Shown here piece after piece: positions 35,785-46,686 of a stretch of DNA of 64,000 nucleotides. Under the pieces are notes generated by a model. That model did not search any database. It saw nothing but the letters and a program-made list of their open reading frames with translations, and was not told the origin of the DNA. Positions within the stretch are counted from its first letter, which is position 1. Each line of letters starts with the position of its first letter. Source of the stretch: Geosiphon pyriformis (lineage: Eukaryota > Glomeromycota > Glomeromycetes > Archaeosporales > Geosiphonaceae); contig JAAOMT010000706.1 of assembly GCA_016748015.1 (NCBI GenBank), forward strand, positions 256,188 to 320,187, read 5' to 3'. The translations under genes were made by a program, and so were the position numbers.

Positions 35785-36488
35785 CATTAAATATGTATAT
35801 ATAATGAAAATATTAGAAGCAAAAAAGACAGAATTCATCTCAAAATTAATACTCACAATTTATTAATTATTCCATATCTTTTTCTTTAAAAAATAGTTTT
35901 CTATAACTTAAAATGGAATCAATCACATATTAATAAAATATCAATTATTACTTAAATCTATGTTATTGTCATTTAATTAAAAAAAATTAATCACTATTAC
36001 TTTATTAACACTTTATATTAATAAAATTTAACACTTAACTATATTGAACCAATAGTTCTTGATTATGGCTATTAATAAGATATTAATTTTTTATTTTTTT
36101 ATTTTATTTTTTTTATTTTATTTTTTTTATTTTTTTATTTTATTTTTTTGTTGTTTACTAATTAATTAAAGAGATTAAGTACTGAGTATTTAATGTCAAA
36201 GATAGCCTGGTAAAAGATCCAGAAATAAGAGTAAAAATTTAAAGATAGTTTACCAAAAAGACATGACTGCCAAAATAAACCAGCCACTATGCTGAAAAAA
36301 AAAATTCATGAAATAAACTTCTGAGAGGATATTAAAACATCAAGTGAATCTTTGTTTATTATACAAAAGACTTAACTAAAACCTTCAAATTACCAAAATC
36401 TTCAGATATTACCAATCATACTAAGCTATTGAACACCAAATTACAGGTTTGTTATTTGTATTAACACTCTAAATAATTATCTATAACA
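35785..36488 (+). mobile_element. Truncated family-2-like LTR replacing RT/RNase H of element D
   Basis: It corresponds to family-2 LTR from the TATA box (tatgtatatataatg) to the CTATAACA end. The first ~200 bases and the GAATTC array are missing. The similar sequence at 62770-63250 shows the same subfamily (AATGAAAATATTA..AGCAAAAAAG). On the right, element D resumes within its integrase, so about 1.4 kb of RT/RNase H is absent. A long T-rich tract lies at 36083-36148. Confidence 0.65.
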
Positions 36489-36919
36489 ATACTGAAACTG
36501 CACTATCTTATAACAAATTATAAAAAACAATAAAAAAAAGACTGTTTTGCATAACATATACTTTGATTTAATCATAAAACATTTTAATAAAGATATTATT
36601 TTGTAAAAAATGATAAATTTATACTATTGACCAATAATATATAAGAATATTTTTGAATATATTATCAAATATAACTCATGCTAATAAAAAAAAGAGCCAG
36701 AATCATAAAACCATTTTGACTTATTCTAGTTAAAAATCTATTTGATAGAATTGAGATCAATTTAGTTGGTCTTTTTTTAATTATATCTAAAAAAATCATT
36801 ATATTGTTGTAGCTATAGACTATTTTATCAAATAATTTAAAGTCAGAGCTATTTCAATAACTAATACTAAAACAATAGCTGAATTTATGCATCAAAATCT
36901 GATTTGCCAACATAGATGT
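36489..36919 (+). pseudogene. Element D, part 2: integrase zinc domain and start of core
   Basis: The frame reads through stops from a zinc-domain remnant (KHFNKDII, YYW-like) to RIEINLVGLF near 36740, where the catalytic Asp is Asn. It continues IAIDYF-like and TIAEFMHQNLICQHRC near 36895. It stops at the solo LTR and continues on the other side at 37796. Confidence 0.7.
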
Positions 36920-37791
36920 TGTTACAGATAATTATTTGGAATCTTAAGTCAAATAACAAACCCATAATCTGGTGCTCAGTTTTTACTCTAATGGATGGTG
37001 GTGATAATATTAGTACATTGTCTTTATCTGAAGATTTTGATTAAGAGTTCTTTGTATAATGAACAGAAATTCAATGACAATATAGTTGGTTGGTAAGTTG
37101 TGTTCCCAATTTCTGTTTTCAGCTTGGTGGCCAGTTTATTCTAATAGTCATGCCCTTCTGGTAAGTTAGCTGTTAATATATATATAATTTTATCCTTATT
37201 TCTGGGTTTTTTATCAGGCTATCCATAACATCAATTACTCAGCACTTTTAATCCTTAATCAATTAGTATACAACAATAAAATCAAGAAAAAAAAATAAAA
37301 GAAAATAAAGAAATAAGCCAAGACAATGTGCAAGTTAGTATCTATTAATAGCTGTGATCAAAAGCTATTATTCCAATGTGATTAAGTATTATTTACTATT
37401 AATATAAAGCATTAATAGCAAAGAATGGATTGAAATGGTGAATAATTATTTATTAATATTTGTAAATAGAAAGTTGCTTGGATAAAATCTAAACTGAAAG
37501 GTCTCTAATAGAAGGATTCTGTCTTTTCTACTTTCAACACTATTACTATATATACATAATTTAAGTTCTATGAGATTGCTCACATTCTCAAACAATGTTT
37601 TATAATTTCTTAAATAATGTTCACATTACTGAGCAATGTGTCATGATTTCTGATATTGCTCCATATTGCTAAGCAATATGCCATAATTTCTGACATTGCT
37701 CCATATTGCTAAGCAATGTGCTCACATGCTGACTACTACTCTCTTATTGGTCTACTGTTTTCCTATATCTGTTTTTTTTTTATGAATAACA
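36920..37791 (-). mobile_element. Solo LTR, family 2, with perfect ATGT target duplication
   Basis: It starts TGTTACAGATAATT, the complement of a family-2 end, and ends AATAACA. ATGT precedes it (36916-36919) and follows it (37792-37795). The integrase of element D reads across: ..ICQHRC before, LKKLLFDQETYF after. Its pre-TATA block differs from all other family-2 LTRs: instead of GGAATTCC repeats it has 40-base units with ATTGCTAAGCAAT. Confidence 0.9.
37648..37727 (-). repeat. Two 40-bp tandem units with a palindromic core
   Basis: 37648-37687 and 37688-37727 differ at only a few bases. Each carries ATTGCTAAGCAAT, which can form a hairpin. Degenerate further units lie at 37585-37647. In the LTR's own orientation the block sits upstream of the TATA box (complement at 37551-37562). 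Confidence 0.7.
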
Positions 37792-37795
37792 ATGT

Positions 37796-37842
37796 CTGAA
37801 AAAATTATTATTTGACCAAGAAACTTATTTTATTAATAGTAT
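37796..37842 (+). pseudogene. Element D, part 3: integrase fragment before the LINE
   Basis: It encodes KKLLFDQETYFINS, the region of the second catalytic Asp (consensus LLSDQGTHFVN). The last eight bases, AATAGTAT (37835-37842), recur at 54870-54877 after the LINE tail, where the integrase continues. Confidence 0.8.
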
Positions 37843-37862
37843 GAATTATAAAATATTATAAA

Positions 37863-39811
37863 TTGAAAACTTTTTTCTCTTGTTCATCTCAAATTCCCAA
37901 AAAAAAGTCAAAAAATTTTTCTAGAAAAAGTTTTTTCAACATTCAGCATGATAAATCCAAACCATTTTTGCTTGATTACAAGGCCACCATCAGCCCTAGT
38001 ATTGCTGTTCTAAACATGTCTATTGTGGAGCCTGGTTTTAATATTGGTGTCAAGTCCAATAAGTCTAGAAAGAAGAAAAGGTGTGGTGTTTTGGAAGATA
38101 ATATAAGTATTAAAAAAATTATTACTGCTAAAACGTCAGGTGGTCATTCATAAAGTTCTAAGACAGGTGATACTACTGAATCAGATAGTGTGAACATAAA
38201 AGAAGAGTTTTTGGTTAAGGAGACCAGTTTTGATTATGGTGAAGATGGTGCTACTGTTGATGGAGACTTGAAACAAACTCCTAAGAGCTCAAAAATTCAA
38301 ACTAAGAGAATGCTTGGCAAACCACTGGGAAAGATTAATTTCTTGAGTGATAATGATAATGATAATATTCTATTGAACAAATCTGTGGTTCTCTCCTCTC
38401 TTTGAAAAATTTGATCAATGTTTCTGTTAGAAAATCTTTCACTCTGGACATTGGTTTAAACAATATAGTTGGTAAATCCATTCAGGAAAAACTTGTGGTG
38501 GTCAGAAAACTGTTTTCAAAAATCAATGGTTTTTGGAGGGTCTCTACCCTCTCAAAATTTGTTGGAATTGTCAGAGCAATGTTTACTTCCGAATTGAGTT
38601 TAATGAAAGTTACCAAGTTGGCTACTGATGCAAAGATTCTGGTAAATACTGATCTTAAGAAATCATCTGGGCATTCAGATTGGGCTGTGGTGGTGAAAAA
38701 AATTTCTGTTGGAACATCAGTTGAGGCTGTGTGTGCTGTGCTTTTTGAATTTGGGATAATTAAATCAGTCAAGATGCAACTTGTAAGTCTATGGCAGAAA
38801 GCAATTGTCAAATTTAAAAATCAGAATCAGGCTGATTTTTTGGCTTCTAGATGGTTTATCTTCATTGGGAAAAATGCTGTTCATGTGGCCAGGGCCAATC
38901 TTGATAAACAAAACATGGGACTCTAGAGATCTGCATAAAGCACTGTTTTATACTTTTTCTGTGGGAATCAATGCTCATAATATCTGAAAATATATTGGCT
39001 CTGTGAGTAGAAAGACTTGTGTGATTGATTGTTATCCGATTACATATGCTCGAACCAGATGTGTCATTGTTTGTTTTGGGTCAGCTGAATCATTGGATGC
39101 TGTCATGGGTGTCACTCCTGTGTTAAGAGGTGCTCACCTTTGTTGGTCTTATCTTGGTTCTACTGTGTATGCAAAGTGTGATAAAGTGGGTTACACTTCT
39201 CTAAGCTGTGCTTCTGGTAGGAAGATTTCTTCTGGTAGCTTGTCATGTCGGGTTCTTTTGGATACAGATAAAAACAGACTGGCAGCCATTTATGCCAAAT
39301 GTTTGGCTCCTGTTTTTCATCCTGTTACTTTTGGTGGAATGTCTTGGGTGAAAATTGCTGGTGGATCTTTGTTTTCTCCTCTTTCTGTACATAGTGGTTT
39401 GGTCAATTTTGGCTCCTCTTTGGGGATAAAGCCTATTCTGTCTGCTATAGTTGATATTGAAAAAAAGTTTACCATTTTGGAAAGCAGTCTTACCAGTCTT
39501 GTAAAACAAATTAGTGAGTTGGCTAAGAGATTAGATTCACTCATGCTGGCAGTTTCTCAGCCTAGTCCTGAATGTCAATTGCTAGTGACCTCCCTATCAC
39601 AGAATCAAGTGGGTGATATAGTAATGGGAGAGGGTTCAGGTGAGACCACTAGTGATGAGACTGCTACAAAATTGAACTCTTTCATCTTCTCAGAGGTGAA
39701 GAGACTAAAAACTATACTGAAAGGGCTCTCTGTTTCAGTTCTGAGTCTAACAATAAGGTTTGATGGTTCAATTTTGGCTGGTGGTATACTTCTCAATTCT
39801 TTTTTTCAATG
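37863..39811 (+). pseudogene. LINE 1 ORF1, RNA-binding zinc-knuckle protein (broken)
   Basis: The reading follows 37863-38153, 38190-38405, 38402-38926 and 39003-39812 in two frames. The N-terminal part is basic (SRKKKRCGVLE). The middle part has an RRM-like SDWAVVVKKISVGTSVEAV region. The cysteine region CVIDCYPITYARTRC is followed by a degraded knuckle YAKCDKVGYTSLSC, where the first Cys and the His have both become Tyr. A coiled region follows (39430-39560). ORF1 proteins of LINEs coat the RNA. Frameshifts are near 38400 and 38930, and a stop is at 38151. Confidence 0.8.
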
Positions 39812-42026
39812 ACCAGTCTAATTTGGAAGATTGCCACATGCAACATTAGGAGTATGAACAATTCAGCAAAACAAGAAAATATTGTTTATTGGCATTTAGA
39901 ATCTGGTAATATAGTTTCTGTTGTTATCAAAGCTAAGTTAAAAGCAAGTGTTGGACTTTGGATTAAAAACAAGTTTGAAGGTGTTAGAATTTTTACTTCT
40001 GGCTTAGATAAGGGTTTTCTGGGTGCAGGAATGGCTATCATAATAAATAGTGTGTTTGCTCAGCATGTTTCAAAGATTGAGGAAATCTCTGGTCAGATTA
40101 TCTCTGTTTGTTTATTGTTTAAAAACAAGCTTTCAGTGACCTTCTTGGGTTTGTATACTGGTGCTTCAGCCAAAACTTGGTTTTCTCAGGCTTCAGGCAT
40201 CAACTTTTTCATATTTAGGGCCATAAACACAAGTTTTTTTGTGGTTCTTAGTGGTAATTTCAATGAAAATAAAGTCAAAAGATGTGCAAGTTTTAGGAAG
40301 TGTTTGGAAGTAGGTTTGATCAATTTGCTGAATGGCTTTTCTGCAAGTAAATCTAGTACTTGGAGCAATTTGTGTGAAGTTTTGAGAGTTATTGATTATG
40401 TTTTTGTGAATGAGGTTTTGGCTTCTGCCATTGTCAGACGTGAAGTTACTCCTATGTCCAAATTTTTTGATACTGATCATAAGATGGTTGGAATCTCGGT
40501 TGAGTTGGGGGGCTTAGTTGATGTGTGTCTGAACAATGTTTGCAAGCAGACTAATAAAAACCAGTGGAAATTTAAGATCAATAATATGGATGTGGCCAAG
40601 TGGGTACGTTTCAAAGAACTTTCTTTGGCTAGTCTGGTTACATCTCTGGGTTGCTTTTTGGTCACTAAAGAAAAGAAAGATTTGGATGAGATGTGAGAAG
40701 TGTTGAAAAGTGCAGTGTGTAATTCGGCTAATGAGATATTTTCCAAACATTGGTTTAGTGAGTTTGATTGTCCAAAAAACAGACAGTCTTTAAGATTTTT
40801 CAAATTGAAGTCTTTAATAGCTAAGGTTATGAAATATGTGTTCACAAGTTAATTCTTGGAATTTGATTGTTTTATACAGATTTGGTTGACTCTTAATAAT
40901 GCTGAGGCCTCTAAGTTTATTGCCTTGTATCATGGTAAGCTTAGATCAACTGTGCTACTTAAACATTTGTCCAGAGCTAAGAAAAGTTATCATAAGTCCA
41001 AATACTATAAGGCAGAGATAGCAAAAAATGGACACATCAGGGATGCAATTGATAAGTGAATGGAAAATTTTGTTTCAAATAAAGGAAATATGATCAGGAA
41101 TGTCTTGGAATGGCCATTCTGCAAAGTTATTCTAGATCATTTGGTGGTTGGAGATGAGCTGATTGTGGAGCCTGGTGAGATAAGATCCAAAGTGAATGAG
41201 ATCATGGTGAATTGGACTCATAAGTGAAGGGTGTTTCCAGTCTTACCTGCCCTTTGGGCTTGCCAATACAGTCCTTTGGAGTATGTTGACAATGATGCTT
41301 TCTTGAAAGTAATGTGTGATATTAGTCTAGGTGAGTTATCTTCAGTGGTTAGTGATTTATCTGATAGTAAGGCTGCTGGTCTTTCTGATATACCTAATGA
41401 ATTTTGGAAGTGCTGTGGGAATAAGATGATGACATATTTTCTGGATCTGTTAAATTCTTACTTGATGATAAGTGATGTTTTTATAACTTGGAAGAGAGCT
41501 TGGATTTCTATGATTTCCAAGCCCTATGACTGGGATAGAGTTCTAACCAATACAAGGCCAATTGCACTCATAGAGACAGCAAGGAAGATCTTGTCTAAGG
41601 TGTTATCTAATCATATCTCGTCTGCATATAACAAGTGTGGCATTCTACATGGTGACAATTTTTTAGTCTTAAGAGGCACTTCAACTCAGTCTCCAATTTT
41701 TGCTGTGGATTCAGTCATTAAAGATGCTTTGAAAAAGGATCATGAAATTTGGCTGGTCTTACAGGATATGCACAAAGTCTATAACTCTATCAGTTGGCAT
41801 CATTTGAAATTGAGCTTAGAGCATATCAAAATGTGTAGCAAATTTATAAAATTTTTTGGTAATATCCATAAAAACAAATACAACAAGATAATAACTGACT
41901 TTGGTCTCTCTGATGGCTACTTGGTTCATGATGGTTTGGATCAGGGAAAAGTTTTTTCCCTGCTCCTTAGAGAATTTTTTATGACTTTTTGTTGTGTAAG
42001 GTTAAGAAACAGGAACATTTGTGTGG
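39809..42026 (+). pseudogene. LINE 1 ORF2 part 1: endonuclease and first half of RT
   Basis: 39809-40696 encodes the endonuclease/exonuclease/phosphatase fold: ATCNIRSMNN, VVIKAKLK (catalytic Glu of the usual TETKL is Lys), VVLSGNFNEN (Asp of GDFN is Asn), VIDYVFVNE and DTDHKMVGI. RT follows in the same frame past stops near 40694, 40850, 41057 and 41225: KRAWISMISKP, TRPIALIETARKILSKVLSN, LQDMHKVYNSISW (Asp to Asn) and GLDQGKVFS. A frame change near 41960 precedes the element C insertion at 42027. The endonuclease nicks target DNA and RT copies from the nick; both have lost key residues. Confidence 0.85.
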
Positions 42027-42103
42027 TGTTACTCATAGAATATAGGAAATATAATATTATTAGTCAGTAGATATTAGCCAATCAGATGTAGATATAGTAA
42101 ATG

Positions 42104-42225
42104 TGGAATTCCAGGATTCCTCTCAGAGGAATTGCAGGATTCCAGGAATTTCAGAATTTCCCGACAAGGAATCGCAGGATTCTAAGAATTCCAGGATTCC
42201 TAGTGCAAGAAATGGAGGAATTGAG
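42104..42225 (+). repeat. GGAATTCC-type palindromic repeat array in LTR family 2
   Basis: Interspersed GGAATTCC, AGGATTCC and GAATTGCAGG words with partial palindromes, in ~40-base units. The 3' LTR of the same element (51482-51625) has one extra unit of 39 bases. Related arrays are at 10225-10385, 25680-25830 and 62690-62780. Confidence 0.7.
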
Positions 42226-42238
42226 GAATCTTAATTAT

Positions 42239-42248
42239 GTATATATAG
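42239..42248 (+). promoter_or_regulatory. LTR TATA box, element C
   Basis: The run gtatatatag is kept in all family-2 LTRs (10396, 51657 and, in reverse, 25650 and 37555), always just after the palindromic array and followed by an AAGATTAAAAGC/AAGACAG-type sequence. Likely core promoter of the element; the transcription start is not known. Confidence 0.6.
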
Positions 42249-42855
42249 CAGTAAGATTAAAAGCTGAAAAGACAGACCTCTCCATTTTAGATTTAATCTA
42301 AGCAACTCTCCAAATCACAATCATCTAAATAAATTACTATTTGTTATCCCAAAATTCACATCTACTATCAACTATTTATGTTGATAATAATTGATACTTA
42401 ACCACATTGGAACAATAGCTCTTGATTATGGCTATTGACGGGATACTAACTTTGTAAATTGTCTTGGTTTATTGCTTTAGATTTCTTTATTTTCTTTAAT
42501 TTTCTTTGATTTTGTTACTTTGTACTAACCAAGTGATTAAAAAGCGCTGATTATTGACATCAAAAATTGCCTGGTAAAAGACTTCTGCAAGTGGGTAGAA
42601 CATATACAGAAGTTATGAATTACTTACCAGAAGATTACTGGCCACCAAGCCGAGAAAAGAATTGACAGACTTGCAAGTCTGGGAAGCTATGGATAAAACA
42701 ATCATTGAATCTCTATCCATTATACAAAGGACTCATTTGGAAAACCTTTAGATATCAACCACTTAAAGATATTATCAACAACACAAGTAGCTTTTGAGCA
42801 CCAAGTTACGAATTTGTTATTTGATTTGAGACCCCAAATAATTAACTATAACATT

Positions 42856-42867
42856 TAGTGCTCCCTG
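42856..42867 (+). other. Primer-binding site of element C
   Basis: TAGTGCTCCCTG follows the LTR after TT. Compared with TGGTGCTCTCTG in elements B and G, it carries a G to A change in the TGG that pairs with the tRNA CCA end, so priming may already be impaired. Confidence 0.6.
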
Positions 42868-42915
42868 TGAAGTATAATTCTACAGAGAACCAGCACCAAC
42901 AAACACCATCCAAAA

Positions 42916-44672
42916 GTGGCAGAATCAGAAAATATAGGAGCAAACCATTTAGGATTCACGAAATCTTTATTTTAACACTATTGTCAACACTTGGAATTAA
43001 ACCACATTCATATATCTACTGAATCAGTCTTTAATTTCTACATCAATAAAAAGATTTCCTCTTTGTTAGAAACACCAGTAAATACTGAATCAGCAAGGAA
43101 AACTTTCTACAAAGAATTAATCCAAAACACCAACCTACCAACAAATCATAATTTCGCATCCATTATCACTGAAATCAACAAAAAAATTGAACATCACACC
43201 CAACAAAGATATCCAATTACATATGCTAGTAAAGGCAAAGGAAAACTACAAACACCAACAGTAACTCCCAAAAAGATACAACTACCTACTTGGAAAAAGA
43301 CAAAGGTTGAATCACCAACCAATTCATCTTATTACTACACATTCAGAAGTGCCATCAACATTTTATCAACAGGTGCATCCACATCAAATGTGACATCAGC
43401 ATTTGGACAATTCTCATTCCAAAGTAAACAAAGGAAAACTGAATTATTAAGACCATACGGCGAATACTTTGAAGAATTTAAATTACAATTACCAACACCA
43501 TTAGGAATTTGATTACCACCACCTCAACCAGACTTTAGAACTGCTACCCCATGAAAACTATTTGAAGAAGAGGAAGAAGAGTCAGACAATCAAGAATTTA
43601 CTTATCAGAACCCGATCACTGAAAACCTAGAAGTTAAATCACTGAATTTTCAAACCCAGCAAAATTTAAATTTAGAAAACCCAGAAATTAAAACTCTGAA
43701 TATTCAACCACCATCAAATCAGAACAATCAGAACCCCAATTTAATTAATCAACCAGACTTACTTCTTGTTGTTGTTATTAACCCACCACCAGTTGAACTG
43801 ATTGGCCAGCTATCACAACAACCACACCAGCAGATTCAACAGCCATTAGTACTACTTCAACAACCACCACAACCCAACTTAAATTTAATGGCATACGCAC
43901 CAATAGCCAAACTTGAGAGATTCACTGGTGAAGAGGACAACGCTCAAGCCTAGATCAACGACGTCACCAAAGCAATCACTGTCAATAACTGGGATGACAC
44001 CAGAACCATGCAAGTTATCCCCTATTTTCTCAAAGACATGGCAGACTCTTGGTATCACAGTCTAGCCCAGAAATCTCAAAACTTTAATGCCTTCAAGTTA
44101 AAATTTTTGAGGTATTTTAATGATAACAACAGCATTAACCGCTTGGCAAGTACTTTCACCACCATCAAACAAGGAAACACAAAAGCAGTCACCACTTATT
44201 TGGGATGCTTCCATAGAAATCTGCACCAAATTCAGGCAATCCAAGCCAACTACTTTACAGCACCACAGATCTTGAACCAATTTATCTGAGGATTGTGCAG
44301 TAGCATCCTCCAGCAAGTATGTTCAATGCATCCAATTGATCTCCCAACTACTATGACTCATGCCAGAGATTTTGAAGCTGCCAAGTTAGAAGCTAACCAC
44401 ACCCAAGCTGTAAATTTAGTAATGAATAGATCATCTGACCTGGATTCCAAGCTAAAACAATTCAGTGACAACATCAATCAGAAACTAGAGGGCTACTTAG
44501 CTAACAATTATACAATTTATTAACCACCACAATGACATAATGATTTAAAAAACACGAATTGTTTCCAGAATCAATCATGTCCAGGATTGTCCACTAATCA
44601 GTCATGACAGCCTGAAATGCATGTCTGCTACAACTGTGGTAAACAAGGGCATATTAGGACAAACTGCCATAC
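42916..44672 (+). pseudogene. Element C gag (capsid and zinc knuckle), in-frame stops
   Basis: One frame runs from a GTG at 42916 (VAESENIGANHLGF) without indels. 42991-43512 is open. A Pro/Gln-rich segment follows (43510-43880; ELIGQLSQQPHQQ). The capsid-like gag domain is at 43890-44290 (YAPIAKLERFTGEED, MQVIPYFLKDMADSWY, FKLKFLRYFND). 44293-44520 continues with HARDFEAAKLEANH. The zinc knuckle CYNCGKQGHIRTNC is intact at 44626-44667. Stops occur at about eight places, mostly where sister copies have Gln, Trp or Arg. No ATG replaces the GTG upstream in frame. Confidence 0.85.
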
Positions 44673-45775
44673 TTATAGCAACCCATAATCAGAAAATCAT
44701 TATCGAAACCCCGATTGCCAGGTTCAAACTCCGAATCACCAATCCAATTAAGAGCAATATCAAAACGCTTACTTGCCTATAACACAACAACCAATTTATT
44801 AGTCAACAATATATCAACTGCCAATTTATCAGTCACAGCCACCAACAATTTATCAACCACAGCCACAAGTCATTTATTAGCCGCAGCCTCAAGTAATTTA
44901 TCAATCCCAACAAGTTCAAATGCCACACCAAAATTCAGCTACAATGACATCAGGAAACCTAAGATCCAGAATCACCCAAAACTGGAGATTAGCAATGGTT
45001 GTTAATCAACTGATTCCCAGTTCATTAGGCCAACAATCAGGATTTCATTGGTGGAATTCAGGTTTTGGTTTCACCCAAAACCCAAACTCCCAGAACTATT
45101 TAAGTCTCCTGGTTATCCCAGAAGATGTCACTTCCAACAATCCAGAATTCGATCAACAACTGACAATACTTACCAACAACATCCTATCAGCAATCATCAC
45201 CAATGACAAGTCTTTAGCAGCCATCTTTCTGTTTGAACTCGAGGAAGTTACGTCAGTCTCCTTATTTAGTAGAGCAGCTTTGGAAGAAAAACCCATTACT
45301 GCCATGTACACTAATGCGAAAGTTGATGGCCACTCTATCAAACTAATTCTTGACAATGGCTCAGCAGGCAGCATCATCACATGACAACTTATGAATCAAT
45401 TGAGTCGTTGAGTTGATCAAGCTGCCAGCACTAAAATCATCACTGCCAATGGTGTCACAAAAACGCCTATTGGTAAAATCAACAACTTTCCAATTGAAGT
45501 TAATGGCATCATTACTCTCATCAAAGTCTTGATGATGGAAGTAACCCAATATCAAGCACTAGTGGGCAATGATTGGTTGTCTAAAAACAATGCTGTTCTT
45601 GACTGGACCACACAGAAGCTCCAGCTCAGCCAAAATAGCCAACACACACAAGTACTGGCAACGTGTGGCCATTTTAAACCTAACAATGCCACGACATCAG
45701 TGCCGCTTATCGACCTCGAAAAGGAAAAACTAAAGCCTACTTGGAAGGCGTACCAAGTATCATGAGTTGACATCG
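44673..45775 (+). pseudogene. Element C aspartic protease region
   Basis: Same frame as gag. A repetitive Pro/Gln/Tyr linker (44750-44930) precedes 44920-45384, an open run ending in the active site LILDNGSAGSIIT (near 45345-45383; D-N-G for D-S/T-G). The domain continues through IITANGVTKTPIGKINNF and 45529-45765 (EVTQYQALVGNDWLSKNN). A stop at 45382 separates the two parts. It would cleave the polyprotein; the Asn in the active-site triplet and the stop suggest inactivity. Confidence 0.8.
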
Positions 45776-46686
45776 ACCACAACAAACTGCTGCCAATACT
45801 CACCTGGGACAATGATAACAATGGAAAGGAGGAATAAGGAAAAGAACCTACTTGTGGAATCACTATTGATGCTTGGACTGACGACAAAGACCACCATGAG
45901 CTACCACCAATACTATTGTGGGACAACAACCCCAAGGGAAAGCAAAGAAAGAAACTGACCTGGGAAATGGACAACCTGACCTGGACTGACAACAATAAAA
46001 GGGAACTGACACCAAGTTGGGAATAGGAAGAAAGCAACAAAGAGAAAAGAAAAGTAAAAGAAGAAGAGCCACTGCCAACAAACCCGTATTCCTCCTATCA
46101 ACACACAACACCACAACAATTTACCTATTGCCAACCCAAACTAGTGTGCGTCAATTGTGACAAGAAATTGTCATCAATAGACACATGCTGTGGCGACGAT
46201 GAAGAATATCAGACAGCAACCAAGTTTTATTGCTGTGCATGCCTCGTTGAACATTTTGGAAGACCAAAACAAGTGGGAAAATAGGATAATACACCATGTT
46301 TAGCCTGTGGAGAAACTCTCTTTGATGAAGAAATGTGAAACAACATTCCTGAGAAAGGAAGAACATGCAATGTTTTCTGCTAATACACAATTCTCATCAG
46401 CAACTGGGTCAAAAAAAAGACACCAATAGAAGCTGCCTGGAGAAGAACTGTACAGTAATTAGACAGTTGTTCACATGACGACAATGAATTATGATGAATG
46501 GCAATTGCCAACATTGAAGGCGCGTTACCAGAAGAAATCAGGACAATTAAAAACAACTTACCAAAACCCATTGAGCTTGACTGGAATACAGAGCCAGTCA
46601 TAAATTTTCTGGAACCAGAAGAGTTTTATAAACACTACCAAAACTTGGCATCCACTAGAGAGGAGCAAAAACAATGACTAGTATAA
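45776..46686 (+). pseudogene. Element C linker and Cys-rich module
   Basis: 45776-46140 is a Trp-Asp/Asn-Asn rich linker with near-repeats (PILTWDNDNNG, PILLWDNNPKG, LTWEMDN, LTWTDNN). From 46141 a cysteine-rich domain follows: VCVNCDKKL, DTCCGDDEE, FYCCACLVEHFGRPK and PCLACGETLF. A helical stretch (46400-46640; EEIRTIKNNL, FYKHYQNLASTREEQKQ) links it to the next CXXC pairs in the 46687 ORF. Seven in-frame stops lie in this part. The module recurs in elements A, B, D, G, H and the 60655-62615 remnant. Confidence 0.75.

Larger units (their letters stand above)
42027..42853 (+). mobile_element. 5' LTR of element C (family 2, 827 bp)
   Basis: Starts TGTTACTCATAG, ends CTATAACA. The TATA box is at 42239-42248 and a run of GGAATTCC/GGATTCC repeats lies just upstream (42104-42225). 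A T-rich stretch (42480-42520) follows. It would drive transcription of the element. Confidence 0.9.

Noticed and set aside
36083-36148. T/A-rich tract as a replication origin or centromere element
   Set aside because: Equivalent T-rich tracts are part of LTRs at 17085-17155, 59262-59325 and 63065-63110, so they are LTR sequence.
42104-42225. CRISPR-like array from regularly spaced repeats
   Set aside because: Spacers are themselves repeat-derived, unit length and sequence drift, and the block sits inside a retroelement LTR of a eukaryote.
45552-46134. Overlapping minus-strand ORFs of 70-160 codons over element C
   Set aside because: They are shadows of the plus-strand polyprotein frame (Trp/Asn-rich linker and protease). 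Their composition is Ser/Leu/Val-rich with no domain and they change with the coding strand.
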